Source: Allacma fusca
Lineage: Eukaryota; Arthropoda; Collembola; Symphypleona; Sminthuridae
Length of the DNA: 64,000 bases
NCBI GenBank assembly: GCA_947179485.1
Contig: OX359247.1
Coordinates: 31,410,801-31,474,800 of the forward strand
Direction of reading: 5' to 3'
Both the position numbers and the translations under genes were made by a program. Position 1 is the first letter of the stretch. Every line of letters starts with the position of its first letter. The notes beneath the pieces are model-generated. The model did no database searches. It was not told where the DNA came from and saw only the letters and a list, made by a program, of their open reading frames with translations. This document shows positions 1-11,775 of this stretch, piece after piece.

Positions 1-185
1 TATACTCTGCCAGGAGTATAAACAACACAGACAAAGTTGTCCCATACCGCCTGATCCATAACTCAAAGCGGATTTTCATATTTCCCGCTAAAAAACAACA
101 GCAACATTTGCTTTCACAGCTCAGTCCCTTCCCAGCCCAATGACCCTCACAGAACGGGCGGAAGATGCAAGGAGGAAAGACCCAT

Positions 186-198
186 GGACAAAGTCGTT
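186..198 (+). repeat. Dispersed 13-base word, copy 1
   Basis: The word GGACAAAGTCGTT is found here, again at 337-349 on the same strand, and inverted at 17,383-17,395. The flanks differ apart from a shared AT before copies 1 and 3 and a shared G after copies 2 and 3. Shorter forms (ACAAAGTC or ACAAAGT) also occur inverted near 6,148, 12,523 and 14,706. It could be a binding site or a remnant of an old interspersed repeat; nothing in the sequence decides between these. Confidence 0.5.
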
Positions 199-336
199 TA
201 TTTGACACATCCAAAATAATTCATCATTTCCCATGAAAACCCAGTAAAATCCTAAAATCATGGAATTCTACATTAAAATACCAAAGGAATTTTGTTTTTT
301 TAACCGTCTTTTAAAAAGGAAGCGGGAAATATGCAC

Positions 337-349
337 GGACAAAGTCGTT
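337..349 (+). repeat. Dispersed 13-base word, copy 2
   Basis: Exact second copy of GGACAAAGTCGTT, 151 bases after the first. It sits in ACGG..TTG context and is followed by a TTTCC/GGAAA-rich stretch (about 350-400) with several short inverted matches. Confidence 0.5.
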
Positions 350-1116
350 GAAGTTTCCCCTTGGAAAATTTCCATTTTCCTTGGAAGATTTTGGCACTCA
401 AAATGAGGGAATGAGTGAGGAGACAACCCGACACATAGAACACATATGGAACATCCGAAGCAATGTCTGGCTACATTTGTATCCCGTTGTTAATTGATTC
501 TAAATAGGCAGGAGACATTGGGAGAGTGGAGCGACTCCGAGGAGAGAATTCCCTTTCGGAATGTAGCCCGCCTCATACAAAAACTAATTCGGGTGTCAAA
601 GCTAGTGAAAGGAAGGACGTAAAAATTGGTCTTATTTAGAATTTGACAGGGCATTGAGGGGAGAAAAAAATGAGCGGAAGAGGAGCACTCTCCCGCATTA
701 TGTTCAACTAGTCTTAGGAATTTTAAATAAATGTTCCTCTATAGTTTATCATTGCCAAATTGTTTTCTTTTCGCAGGTGCTCATTCTTGAAATTTAGTAG
801 CGGGCTGTAACCTCTAAAAAATTATTTTTTCCTCTATCCATGTCTCTCCCTCCTAAAGTATTTCCTTTATGACGTACTTTCCTTGGATGTTTCCTTTGTC
901 GAGCATCGTACAGTCCTAGAATGTAGGATACATACAACGAGGTTTCCTCAATTCAATCAAGACAATGATGAGAAAAATTGGAGTTGAAAACATGTTTCCC
1001 AACTTTACCAAACCACAAAAGTTGAGAGTTTTTGGATTTTCGTTTTGCAATTATGATTATATATGTGGACCTGTTAGTGAATCATTTCCCTTTGCTTCTC
1101 GGCTCTTCTCTACTCT

Positions 1117-1149
<33 letters not shown>
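1117..1149 (+). repeat. (CT)n microsatellite
   Basis: About 33 bases of CT with one G interruption at 1129. It gives the Leu-Ser run in the open frame spanning 965-1303, which is otherwise unremarkable and is not called as a gene. Confidence 0.95.
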
Positions 1150-2061
1150 GAGCAAGTTCCTGCTCCCTTTGAATGACGACTCTCAATTGATAATAATATG
1201 GAGAGATGAGGGGAACCAGGAGGAGAAAAAAGTTGGAAATTTTCTAGACCCAAGGTATACTTCCCCACATACAAGGGAAGGCTCAGAGCTACTGAGGCAT
1301 TAGTCCTAAGGTTGCTCTGGAGTTGCTCAAGTTGTTTGGGAGGATTGATAAAAGGAAAAGCAATTGGAGTTGGGTGAAGCGTGTCGCCCTTATTCGACTA
1401 AATTAACCTCTCTATTAAACTGGTTTTTCTCCCGTGATTGTTCACCAGTGGAGTCCCTGGTGGCTGCTCAACGAGCTCGCCTACCATTCAAATATCCATG
1501 TTTATTTCTTGGAAATGAGCACTGAGTCTCGTGATTACCGAATATTTTCATCCGTACACGTTAATTTTAGCCACGGCAAATGAGCTCGCCTTCTTCCCAA
1601 TGTCTCAAGTATGCCGAGCCCCATACATGTACATACATACAGCCCGAACCTACACTCAAACAAACACATTCAAAACACACACACACAAACAGAGCTCCAA
1701 AGGAGCACGCAGAACTCAAATATTAACTGTATCAAGGAGGCAATGCATCAACCATATGTGCAATACAGGCTCCTACATTTACTCTAATCACCACTCCAAT
1801 CGCTCCGCTCACACTTACACATTCATATACGTAATTACAGACTAGTAGGGCCGTATGTACACATGCTGTTTTAATCCCGATAATTTTTTATTTATGTCCA
1901 TGCACCTCCATACTTACATCCATAATAGAGGCATATGCACCCGTAATTTATACACTGGATAAATACACCCGCTCGTCTGTAATGATCTCATTTAAAGTAC
2001 CCAATGCAATGCCGGCGATGGGCTCGAGCTTTATTATTTAGCAACCCTACTCCCAATATTT

Positions 2062-2100
2062 CCCCCCCCCCCATATATATATGTATGTATGCATACACAT
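2062..2100 (+). repeat. C11 / AT / GTAT compound simple repeat
   Basis: Eleven C residues run directly into ATATATATAT, then GTATGTATG and CATACACATAC. Such a junction is prone to length change; no coding frame crosses it. Confidence 0.9.
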
Positions 2101-3093
2101 ACAAGTGGCCTACATACAATTACTTACGTCTCTCTATATTTGATTTCCTCTGAAATCCTCTATAGGATAATGTATGGTAGTCTCATTAGTAATATTTTGG
2201 CCTGTCATTTGTGTCATTTATGGAACATATACAATAATTTTGTAATGTATTGGAATACGTTTTTATAATGTATTGTCATTTGTACGAAAGGGAATGCTCA
2301 GGGTATATTTTCCATTGCAAATCAATATACCAAGGAGAAAATCACTCTTAATACATATCTGGCCCATATCCACCCTGCATGATATCCCATACTTAGGACT
2401 TCATGGTTGACTGTCCTATCTTATATGAGACGTGTCTATAGAGAGGTACTACACTCAACGTTTTTAAGTCTTAGCATAGATATACTACAGTAGTAGATAC
2501 GTACGTATACGATAGGAGCACATCCTGCATAAGTTCATGTGGAATAAGTAGGATCTATAGATGTGTATGGACTTACTACGAGAAAATAATTCGAAATGAG
2601 CTGAAGGGTAAAAAAAACTGTGGAACTCGGCTCAGGCTATAACTATGTAGACTGAGCTATAACAAACACTTTTATCCCTGTTTTTCCCATGTCTGCCCAT
2701 TAGTATGTAGTTATGGGTGTTTATGCGAGTGAGTAGACGCGAGCTAGAGCACACACGTAGGAGCAGATTAAAGCTCCCACTATATCCACCACATAATGTT
2801 CTAGGAGGAGTGACTCTGGGCCTGTGTGTTGTTGTTCGAATGTGTAGGAAGTGTGTACATATTTATAGAGGGAAATGAGTGTATCTCCGTAGACACAATG
2901 CTATTGTGGAGTGTTACCTAAAAATGTTGTTTTTAAAAGTAATTTATCACAAGTTTCCATGGCTGACTTTGTCTCAAGTGTATGTGCAAGCTAGGGCTGA
3001 TAAGGCTTTTTATCTTCCGTCTTTCTCTCTCTCTCTCTCATTTACCCCGTCCCTGGCAAGGAACTCGTGAGTAGGACTTGTTTCTGAGCAGGA

Positions 3094-3094
3094 G

Positions 3095-3150
<56 letters not shown>
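3094..3150 (+). repeat. (CT)n(CA)n compound microsatellite
   Basis: About 22 bases of CT pass without a break into about 35 bases of CA with one AA interruption near 3134. CT-to-CA switching fits replication slippage plus point mutation. Confidence 0.95.
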
Positions 3151-3152
<2 letters not shown>

Positions 3153-3407
3153 AGTAATAATGCAGACCTCACATAATGCTATTTGGAAGTACAACATATA
3201 ATTTAGAGGGACAAGTCATCGGGAACTTTTTCCCTCGCGAGCTCGAAAAAACCCAGAATTTTAGTAGGACTCTGACACACACCAGTAATGAGTCCATGTA
3301 CATAAAGCCCCAGACGGAGAGTAGTGGAGAAATCAGCGGAGGTGAACGATGAAATTAACAATTACATGTCATCCTTATCGTTCACGGCGCTCTCCTGCCT
3401 TCACGAA

Positions 3408-3441
3408 AGAGAGAGGGAGAGAGAGAGAGAGAGAGAGAGAA
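3408..3441 (+). repeat. (GA)n microsatellite
   Basis: About 34 bases of GA with a GGG interruption at 3415-3417, running into AAGGAAGGAAG. Two overlapping open frames here encode Arg-Glu repeats only because of this tract. Confidence 0.95.
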
Positions 3442-4428
3442 GGAAGGAAGAAACATATAAGCCCAAGTACTTTTTTCATACCTTCCAATTTCCCTCACTT
3501 CTCCATTGTACACAAACACGTACGTAGGAGTACACAGGCAATTATTTCATTACTAATTTTATTGCTTAACCACAAACTGCTAATGTTCACATCCAATTCT
3601 TAATCTTTACTCCGTATAAATACAAGTGTATAATTTCCCCCTCTCTCTCTCGCTCTCTTTCTTATGAAGGAAAGTCTCGAATAGGGAAAAACTTGAGAGT
3701 GTGGAGAACAAAAAACACGTCTTGCACGTGCTCTCCCAAATGAGGAGGGAGCAGGTGACTTCCATATGCGGGACCCACTCATCCACGGAACGGGAGAAAA
3801 TGGCTCAACCTATATTACACATATATATGCTCCCAGTCATAAAATCCAGGGGAATAATAATAAAGGAGTAAAAGAGAAGGAGCAAAACTATCAAAACCTA
3901 TGGGAAAAGAAGAAAGGAGTATGGGAAAAATGGAAAATGTCCATGTATACTATTGTGTGTCCCACAAAAAAAATATAAAAAAATCTCAAATATCCTTGAT
4001 CAAAGGGAAAACTTGGGCTAAAAGCATCAAAACATAAAAACAGGACTAAGAAAATACTTGGCATAGGAAGGTACATGGGGGGAAAAAGGTGACGACACGC
4101 AAAAGTCAAAAGACAATGGGAAACGTAGGTTTCGGAACTTTATGCAAATATTGTCATTGTGAAAAAACTCCTTTGAAAAATCCTCCCTGACAGAAAATAA
4201 TTATTCATAAGTATATACGTGTCATGGGAAATGATCCTTTGGGAGTGGTTTTTTTTTAAGTTTGTCTGGAAAAAGTGTTTGGGAGATAGTGATATTCAAG
4301 TTTTAAAAACTGGGGGATTTAAGATAAAATTTAATAATAATTTAAGGTAGGGAATTATTATTTTATGGTTTGTATTTTATTTGTGCAGTTGTGAGTGTGA
4401 AGGGAGCGTGCTAATCCGGAAGTGGGCT

Positions 4429-4968
4429 TTATACTGGGATCATAGCATGTAATGAACGGTTTAATTTTGGGGCAACCCGAGACCCCACGCCACCTTGAAA
4501 CTTACAAATGAAGTGCTTTCCCAAAATCCTCTCCGGCGCTATCCCCCTCCTTCCTAATGAGAATAAATTGTTGACAAAGTTGGATCTGTTTGTGAACAGA
4601 TTGGAAAGCGGAGTGTAAAAAATGAGAAAGTTGATGATGCTTGTGTGTAACATAAGAGTCATATTGGAATGGTAGGGTTTCCTGGGATGTGAGTATATAT
4701 GAAATGTAAAGGCACAAGGAAAAAAACAGATGCAATCTGTTTGAGCAGAGAGAGAGAGATAGGGACGAATTCGGGTGGTACTGAACATGTGAGCGTATGT
4801 ATGTATGTGTGTGTGTACAAATGGAACGAGAGATAGGGATAAAAAAGAATTTAATTCAGTTGATATTTGTGTGAGTGCATGCATTGCGGAGTAGTGGGAG
4901 GTTCCCCGGTAATGTTCGCTACAGCTGAGAAAAATGAGAAGGTAATGAGGGACTTTTTTCCATGTCAT
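4429..4968 (-). CDS. Unrecognised 179-codon open frame, probably chance
   Basis: The frame starts with ATG at 4,966-4,968 and is open for 179 codons. The predicted product is rich in Ser, Leu, Phe and His, with an HTHIHTYAHM patch and LSLSL patches that come from GTAT and GA-rich DNA on the other strand. I recognise no domain, signal peptide or membrane topology. The C-terminal third (about residues 115-179) is free of simple repeat and is the only part that could pass as protein. A next long frame lies just upstream on the same strand. Length alone is weak evidence at this base composition, and an untranslated or chance frame is more likely. Confidence 0.12.
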   Translation of the reverse strand: MTWKKVPHYLLIFLSCSEHYRGTSHYSAMHALTQISTELNSFLSLSLVPFVHTHIHTYAHMFSTTRIRPYLSLSAQTDCICFFPCAFTFHIYSHPRKPYHSNMTLMLHTSIINFLIFYTPLSNLFTNRSNFVNNLFSLGRRGIAPERILGKHFICKFQGGVGSRVAPKLNRSLHAMIPV

Positions 4969-5265
4969 TTTATCCTGATGACTCGCATCTTCAAATGGGA
5001 CAAAGACAGTTGAGAATGCAATGATGCCTCTTCATTTCCCACACACTTAATCTCCTTTCGTCTCTGCCTCTTGTTTCACCCGCTCTCTCCTTTTCCCGAA
5101 TAATGGCCCTGCCTTGTATAACTGGAAATTATATGTATAATGGAGCTTCTCCAGTAGCAGGTTTTTTGGGAAAGATCCATCCCGACCTTGCTCCATTGCG
5201 AGTGGAGCATGTCCACATAATAATCATAACAATGATCGTACACTCCCGTTCCGACTCATTCATTA

Positions 5266-5952
5266 CTACCTCAGTACTGTTGCTTTGCGTGGAGTTCCTT
5301 GTTTCTGTCTCGCTCCCTCTCGACGGTTGAGATTGACGACATTTGCATTTGAAGTAGCTCCTCTCCATGGAGAAGGTGGCAATTGTCCCGTCCTGCTCCA
5401 ATTATGGAATCTCTTAAACCCACCTTGATAATACAAACCACAAAGTCTTGAAGAGCACGTAATGGAGCATGCTTTTAAACGACTCCCTTTAATTTGAAAA
5501 AGACACTCTCTCTCTCTCCAAGCTCCAGCCTCACTGCAACCCAAACTATATACAAGGCACTCAATAATGCTCAACAATTTAAAAACCTCCCACATGCATG
5601 CATTTTGTTTCTTGGAGAAGATGAGAATTCTCACCGCTCTCTGTCTCTCTCTCTCTCTCTCTCGCTGTCTCTGAAGAAGAAAAAAGTTTACGATATTATA
5701 TGCATACGCTCTCCGCGATCTCTTCAAGCTCCACTTCTTTAGTTGGAAGGCCTGCCTGGAAGTTAAATGCATGGGTATAATTGCATTGCATATATACAGA
5801 GACACTCGATAGTCGAAAGAGACCAGCTCATTCACTCCCAAGTGCAAAGACAAGGAGTAATTAGTGGGCCAGTAATTTGGGAATGGTCGGAGCCTGACGC
5901 ATACAAGTGGAGAAATTACAGCCCGAGCTGTGCCTAATGAAAGAAATTTCAA
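5266..5952 (-). CDS. Longest open frame of the window (228 codons), unrecognised
   Basis: The frame is open for 228 codons on the minus strand. Its first codon as drawn is TTG, so the first usable ATG lies about 60 residues in (MHLTSRQAFQ...). A CT tract at 5637-5672 supplies about 12 stop-free codons read as Arg-Glu/Arg-Gln. The rest is basic and Cys-containing (for example CSITCSSRLC) and matches no family I know. By rough reckoning a run this long is uncommon by chance in 64 kb at this composition, so it is listed, but no splice sites, start context or domain supports it. Confidence 0.15.
   Translation of the reverse strand: MKFLSLGTARAVISPLVCVRLRPFPNYWPTNYSLSLHLGVNELVSFDYRVSLYICNAIIPMHLTSRQAFQLKKWSLKRSRRAYAYNIVNFFLLQRQRERERERQRAVRILIFSKKQNACMWEVFKLLSIIECLVYSLGCSEAGAWRERECLFQIKGSRLKACSITCSSRLCGLYYQGGFKRFHNWSRTGQLPPSPWRGATSNANVVNLNRREGARQKQGTPRKATVLR
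5637..5672 (+). repeat. (CT)n microsatellite, interrupted
   Basis: About 36 bases of CT with G interruptions at both ends (CTGTCTCT and CTCGCTGTCT). It lies inside the long minus-strand frame and lengthens it. Confidence 0.93.
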
Positions 5953-6703
5953 CTGTGTGCATAAATAATGTGGAATTGGTCACCATTCCAGGTACAGCGT
6001 GTGAGTGATGCTCCAACGAAACCAGATTACATTCATTTCCTGACACACTGCAGGTAATCTCATCATTATTGTAATTGCTCGCCGAATGGGAATGACACTG
6101 TCGGACCTCATGCTTCTCTACACTTCGCGCGTCTCTCAGTTGTCCTCGCGACTTTGTCCTCTACCATTTACTCCTACTATGATTCCCGGAGAACGAACGG
6201 GAAATATGAAGATATCCCATTCCATTATAATAGTAGGAATGTCGGCCCACTATCCCTGCAAGCATCATTGATCAAAAGTACGGTTAAGGTGCAGAGTCGT
6301 CCTTGAGAAAAAAATGCAATTAAATCCCAAATCTCAACGAATTTTTAAAATGTTTAATATAAGCAACTCTCGTACTCAGAGACCGTTCAAAATGGGTATA
6401 TTTGCTTTTTAAATGATTATTTTCTTGTGTATAAACGAAAACTATGCTTTGAACAACTGCATCAGGTTAGAGACATTGAAACGTGCATTCATGCATGATA
6501 CCAGGCTTGGAGTCCATAGCTATTGATGGACACACATGAGGCCCTAAGGTGGGATGATAATTGCCACAGGCGTCATCAAATAATCGTTCTATATATATTT
6601 ATGTGCATTATGGTATTTGTGGCTACATTTTTCCATAGGCTTTATCATGGGAAAATCCAGGTTGGCAGGGATATATAGGGAAAAGTGACACTATGAGGAC
6701 ATT

Positions 6704-6733
6704 GAGAGAGAGACAGAGAGAGAGAGAGAGAGA
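6704..6733 (+). repeat. (GA)n microsatellite
   Basis: About 30 bases of GA with a C substitution near 6714, ending in ACACACGG. Confidence 0.93.
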
Positions 6734-6957
6734 CACACGGGATTTTCCACAAGGAAATAAATCCGGGCGAAATGTTGAGAGAAAAAATGAGAAGTTATTT
6801 GGAAAAGAATTTGGTTAGTGTGAGAAGTTGTAGCGGATGACACGATTTAAATAGAATGTACTTCTTCACAGCCATCACATTGAGAATTCCTCTTGCCGTA
6901 CGCCAGATGTTCTCTTTCCTCAGATCAACCTGTTTTTTTCCTCTTTTTCTAGCTTTT

Positions 6958-6960
<3 letters not shown>

Positions 6961-7003
<43 letters not shown>
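6961..7003 (+). repeat. (CT)n microsatellite, 43 bases, uninterrupted
   Basis: Pure CT for 43 bases, the longest perfect CT run in the window. It is followed by CACTCACATCTCTCTCGC, so the tract decays at its 3' side. Confidence 0.97.
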
Positions 7004-7007
<4 letters not shown>

Positions 7008-7101
7008 ACATCTCTCTCGCTATCTCAATCTCTTACTCGCTAACTTTTTTCAAGTAAGTACCTTCCCTCACTGAGTGGAACACATTGCCAAGAGGGCTTG
7101 C

Positions 7102-7130
7102 CTCTCTCTCTCTCTCTCTCTCTCCTCTCT
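7102..7130 (+). repeat. (CT)n microsatellite
   Basis: About 29 bases with one CC slip at 7124-7125. It lies only 98 bases after the 43-base CT run. Confidence 0.94.
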
Positions 7131-8439
7131 CAGCGCTTTTACAATCCTCGCGTATACCCAGAGCTCATAAAGGGGAATTTGGAATAATTCGAGAACCATC
7201 TCATAACATTCTCTTGATTATTTAATACGTGTTTACACTTAAATATATAATCGATCGGCTCAGACGGGCGAAGGAATTGTTTCCAACTGTGTCCCCTTCA
7301 GTAGTAACACTGAGTATTAAGCAACGTCATACATACGTACAAGTCTCTCTGTCTATATCCACACCTTAAATATACGTGTAGAAGCATTTTTACACCACAT
7401 TATAGCAATGACCTCTTAGGCTCTTAAGTACTGGCGTACAAGTACGGAATAAATGCAAGGCTCAAATCCTTCCCTCTCGAGGCACACTTGTAGGTATCTA
7501 AATTTGAATACATTGTATACCGAGCCCTGTCTCAAAGCCTGTACTAAGGAACATTCCGCTTTCGACATATTGTAATTTTTTATCTCCTTCGTTTAAAGGT
7601 ACATCCGATAAATACACAAGGGTTAAAGCTACATGGAAGGCGAGGGGCTGTCTCTTAACTCTTCACAGGGCCTGCTCATATGTTAGCCTAGGCAGGAGAT
7701 TTTCTCTTGAAGCTATTCCAACCCATTTTCAATTTAGAAAATTAGTGAAGGTTTCTTCCTTCTATATATTTCATGCCTTTATAAACAATTCCCCTATTGT
7801 GGATTGGGAAAAATGTTATTGGTTTCTCTGCCCTACACTAGCTTGAAGCCCATGGAAGAATTGCTCAATCGTCAGGGAATTTTTGCAAAAGCGTAATTAT
7901 TAATAAATAAAAATGGATTTTTTGACGATTTGTTTTTGTGGCCAAAAATCCAACACTGTTTTCCCTTCATAGCCCAAGGTACTCATTAATGGTGTTCATA
8001 CGTACATTTCATTTATTTATATCTAAAGTTCTAGATTTTATACACTATGAGGTATAACACAGTTAATTAATAGTAGAGAGAATCCTCCATCTAATTACAC
8101 ATAATTAAGTGTACAGAGTGGGGTTACATGTATGTACGTAATTATTTATAGTCCCACAAAATTATGTACAGATCTCAAGTAACTCATGCATAATTATGCG
8201 TATAATTATGTTACATGTCTACATATACATACGTGTGTATTTAAGTACTATGTGTGTGTGTGTGTGGGTCTAAGGGAGAGAGAAGCTTTTGTGAGAGCTG
8301 TTCCGCTTCATCAGCCACTCTGTCCAATTTGATGAATGTATTTTTACCAAGGAGAAAAAGCAAAGTAGTTCAAGTGAACGTTTCCTTTGGTTAAAGAAAA
8401 GTCGATCATTTATTGCTCGCAATAAAAAAAATAGGAGCT

Positions 8440-8491
8440 CACACACACATACACACAAATACAGTCACACACACACACACTCACACACACA
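8440..8491 (+). repeat. (CA)n microsatellite, broken
   Basis: Three CA runs separated by TA, AATACAGT and T interruptions. This pattern fits an old tract losing purity. Confidence 0.9.
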
Positions 8492-8841
8492 TGTGAGTCT
8501 AAGCAGAGACCTAATGGCAATCAGTTTCCACACTCGCTCTCTCCACATGTGGATTTTAGCTATTGCCTCACCCAAGACAGTGTTTATGTGTGAGGGATCG
8601 GAATGAGGAGAGAACATTGCGAAACTTGGGATTTGAGTGAACACTTAATTTTTTACTTATTGTTTGACTCCCAGTCCTCAAGCCTTAATTCTGATTGGAA
8701 TGGATTTGCAATTTTCTTCCAGAAAATATACGAGCACACGTGTAGTCCTTATTCCTTTTCGGATTTGAAACCTCCAAATCTCTTGTTTTGTTTCTCATTC
8801 TCTCTCTCTCGCAAACGTTTCTTTAGTTCCTTAACTTTTTC

Positions 8842-8876
8842 CTCTCTCTCTCTCTCTTTCTGTCTCTCTTTCTCTG
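8842..8876 (+). repeat. (CT)n microsatellite, imperfect
   Basis: About 35 bases of CT with TT and G interruptions. It gives an open frame from 8,603 its Ser/Leu-rich end. An acceptor-like string (TTTTCTTCCAG, ending at 8722) lies upstream, but the following frame is not recognisable protein. Confidence 0.9.
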
Positions 8877-11403
8877 TCAGCTCCGGTCGAGATTAATTAT
8901 TTAGAGAGCAAGGTTCTTAATCACCTACTTGCTCCAGTCGCCTCTCTCTCTCTCCCTCTTCCACGGATTTTCTCAGTAGGACTTAATGGTAATGCTGATG
9001 GTGATGTCATGCAAGCACTTACTTCCTCCTCCTCTCGTCCCATCCCCATGCATAAGTAAAGACTCTTTTAAATCTCCAGCTTTTCCCCACCATCCTCACA
9101 CAATGCTTCATTATTGTCAAATCCCACTTTCTTCCCAAACAATCCTTCCCAATAACAATCAACGTCTCGAGGATGTTCCTACTTAACCTTATTATCACCT
9201 CTCGACAAAACTCCCGGAACAGTCAATCAAAGAAAGGCTTAGTCATTTCCCCAAAAATTAAGTATTCTTACCTCAGGTTTTTTTTAAGCCAGCCGTTGAA
9301 TATTCAATTGTTTTCTTCAGATTAGTCCTAGGAGCCTTCGTCCAAAAAAGTCCGTTATTTCCTTCTGAACCTTTTCCAGCTCTTACCTTCTCTTCAGCAC
9401 TTTCTCCCAATATAGAGGACCCGGTTAGGCATGGATGTCATGGGCGGCAAAGCCTCCAACCATGTATTAAAATACTTAGTAATTTTTGTGATTATGGAAC
9501 TAGACTGCATAATTTTTCTGTTAGCAGCTCCCCACATAAATGTTTTTTTATGGATAAATAATTATACAGTAGTAATTTTGATTCCATTAGACTTTCAGAG
9601 GTGCTGTGGACAGGTCTTGGTCAGAGACCTATAATTATTACACGGATAGCAAGATTCATAAAATATTAGGATTTTATGAGCCCCTCTGATTTAGCACATA
9701 ATCGCTTATTCGTAAGAGTATATCGAATTACAGGCGTTCACCCTTTCCTCAATGCTCCTTAGATTTTTTCCCAACTTAAAAGCTCATGCATTTAACTCCT
9801 GATAATTACAACGCAGATTTGCCAGTAGCCCTCAATTGCATGTTTGGATTCTGTTCCGGGCTTTGCACGATTACTCTAAAATGGAAGAGTGACTTGATGG
9901 AGATAAAACAGGACCCCTTATGGAAATACCAATGGGAATTTTTCCCAAAGAAATGCATCCACTTAAAAGAAGTAAATTGAATTGCAATAAATGTTACTTC
10001 AAAAATGGAACATGCTCTGAGGGGAAGTGTTTAGTGGGGGAAAATATGTAATTACAGTGTACCTAAAGCATTGAAGCGTAAGAAGCCATGTATGTTGAAT
10101 CTACCTATAGGGAAATGTGAGCAAATGCAGAACTGACGTGATTACGTAGAACATTGCATGTACAAGGAGTCTCCCCTTGTGTTTTTATCCATGCAAATTA
10201 ATGGCTTATAAAAACATATGCATATGAATTCAATTTGCTATATTGAGCAAACGAAAGGTCCATGTATCAAGTGTGAGTTCCAGGAGCGGAAACTCCAAGT
10301 GAAACTAAATGCCAATGGATCTGAGCTGTAATCGTAATTGTAAGTGAATTTCTAAAAAAAAATACGTAATGAGAATGGACTGTGAGTAACTTCTGTCCAG
10401 AGCCTTAAATGTGAAATTGCGGCTTGGGCATTACCATTGGAAATGTTGGGATGTTTCCCCATGTGGAGTAAACTCTTGTTGTAGAAGCATCTCTGAGGGG
10501 AACCGACGTTTCCCTTTTAGTGATGGGACCCTACTGCAGGTAGGAAAATTATCAATGCGGTTTTAAATTGAATGGAGCCGAATGTTGAGTGGGGATGACC
10601 CGCTCGTAGGAGGGAATCCTTTGGAGGAAGGGTCCACTGTACTTACATGAATTATACATACATGGTGAGTTGGTGGAGGAGCACTCAGGAGCAGACACTT
10701 CTGGCAGGATTTAATTTCCAGGAGATTAATACACAAGGTAGGGAGAAGAGGAGGAGGAGGAGGAAAAAAGTGGAGAAAAAAGAATAAAATGTTGTTGTTG
10801 AAAGTACGACTCCCACGTGTACCCCGCGATAATTCCCACTGACAAACACTTTGTAATCTCAACAGTCAAGTATGCAAGGTTCAACAACAAGATTGCTGAG
10901 ATGGTACTATTGCGGAACGTATAGGACAGAGCCGTATCTCCCTGGATGTAGTGCACATTAGTGGAGGAAGACTCTGTAGCTCAGCGGAGCTATGGCTACT
11001 CAGGAGCTACGGGGGAATACACATTACATGATATAATATGGGTCTTGTGGGTTCCTATCTGCATACCCATACCAGATGAATGTGTTGGGAGGAGGAAGCA
11101 GATAGAGAGGAAAAATATAGAAAAAAGATGCTTGTCTCTCACATAATTTATTTGACTTTTCCAACAAGAATTCATGGCATTAGTACTTCAGACAGAGAGA
11201 CTCGCTGACTGGGGCTTTCTGCTCTCTCACACGAGAGGATGCACAGAAGCACACATGAAATCTTCCCTTATGTGCTCCATGGACATTGTATTGAGAGTTG
11301 TATTGACTGTAATGATAAGGACGGCCGACGTAAAATATCGGAGGAAGTACGCATTCATAAACATGCAGAGTGAAGAGGAACCAGCGAAAGAGAGACTGAG
11401 AGG

Positions 11404-11428
11404 AAGAGAGAGAGAGAGAGAGAGGGAG
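11404..11428 (+). repeat. (GA)n microsatellite
   Basis: About 25 bases of GA between a purine-rich flank (AGAGACTGAGAGGAA) and GGGAGAAAAAC. Confidence 0.94.
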
Positions 11429-11760
11429 AAAAACCCGCCTTTTATTTCATTCCTCTGCCTAGCCCAGCATATTGAGCTATACGTACATATGGAGACATCC
11501 AAGTCTTCCCATTATTCTCGATCCGCTCCTCTGCTTTCACATTTCAAATAGACAGCTAATGCATCATGCTATGCCTCATCCGTAAGTTTTGATTATATGT
11601 TCTAGCCTCTCTTGTGAGACTGAACGTGTAATTCTTACGAGTGTAATTCAATGTTTCAAGCCCTGACCCGTGCTAGCATCTTGACCCGGAGGTGTCTTTT
11701 CCCATCAGAATTTTTTCCATGGTGAGGAGTGTATCTTCTACAAATGGAGGAGGAATTGGC

Positions 11761-11775
11761 GGGCGGGGGGGGGGG
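11761..11775 (+). other. G-rich run, potential G-quadruplex
   Basis: GGGC is followed by eleven G residues (11765-11775). A run this long can fold into a quadruplex with one-base loops. It may also be a slippage-prone homopolymer whose length is poorly determined by sequencing. Confidence 0.6.

Larger units (their letters stand above)
1..4400. other. Noncoding stretch, 5' end of window
   Basis: No gene is recognised here. The first 700 bases are AT-rich unique DNA with two copies of a 13-base word (186-198 and 337-349). A good splice-acceptor-like string (pyrimidine run ending CAG) lies at 763-777, but every frame after it closes within about 12 codons. C11 followed by AT and GTAT steps occupies 2062-2100. 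Short CT or GA tracts not listed separately are at 3023-3039 and 3641-3660. Frames that open here owe their length to CT/GA tracts or to ACAC-rich text near 1,620-1,700. Confidence 0.8.
4400..6700. other. Stretch with the longest minus-strand open frames
   Basis: Two of the longest uninterrupted frames of the window lie here, both on the minus strand (see the 4,429-4,968 and 5,266-5,952 entries). The rest is unique DNA with a GTAT/GTGT run at 4795-4817 and a short CT run at 5505-5519. From 6,050 to 6,700 I see nothing beyond ordinary AT-rich sequence. Confidence 0.7.
6700..11600. other. Noncoding stretch with clustered CT tracts
   Basis: Five CT/GA tracts fall within 6.7-8.9 kb. A consensus donor-like CAAGTAAGT at 7051-7059 follows the CT cluster, but no acceptor or credible exon precedes it. 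GT (8251-8267) and broken CA tracts (8440-8491) flank a 180-base unique segment. A short CT run sits at 8942-8955 and a GAG run at 10747-10762. At 9,280-9,320 there are an acceptor-like string on plus and a donor-like string on minus; neither leads to a frame I can defend. From 9.3 to 10.7 kb there is only AT-rich unique DNA. Confidence 0.75.

Noticed and set aside
763..830. Good acceptor string TTTTCTTTTCGCAG
   Set aside because: All downstream frames close within about 12 codons and no donor follows.
9246..9440. Acceptor-like TTGTTTTCTTCAG on plus and donor-like GAGGTAAGAAT on minus with open frames
   Set aside because: The signals point in opposite directions and the minus frame hits TGA at its own donor. 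About 50-codon open runs are common at this composition.
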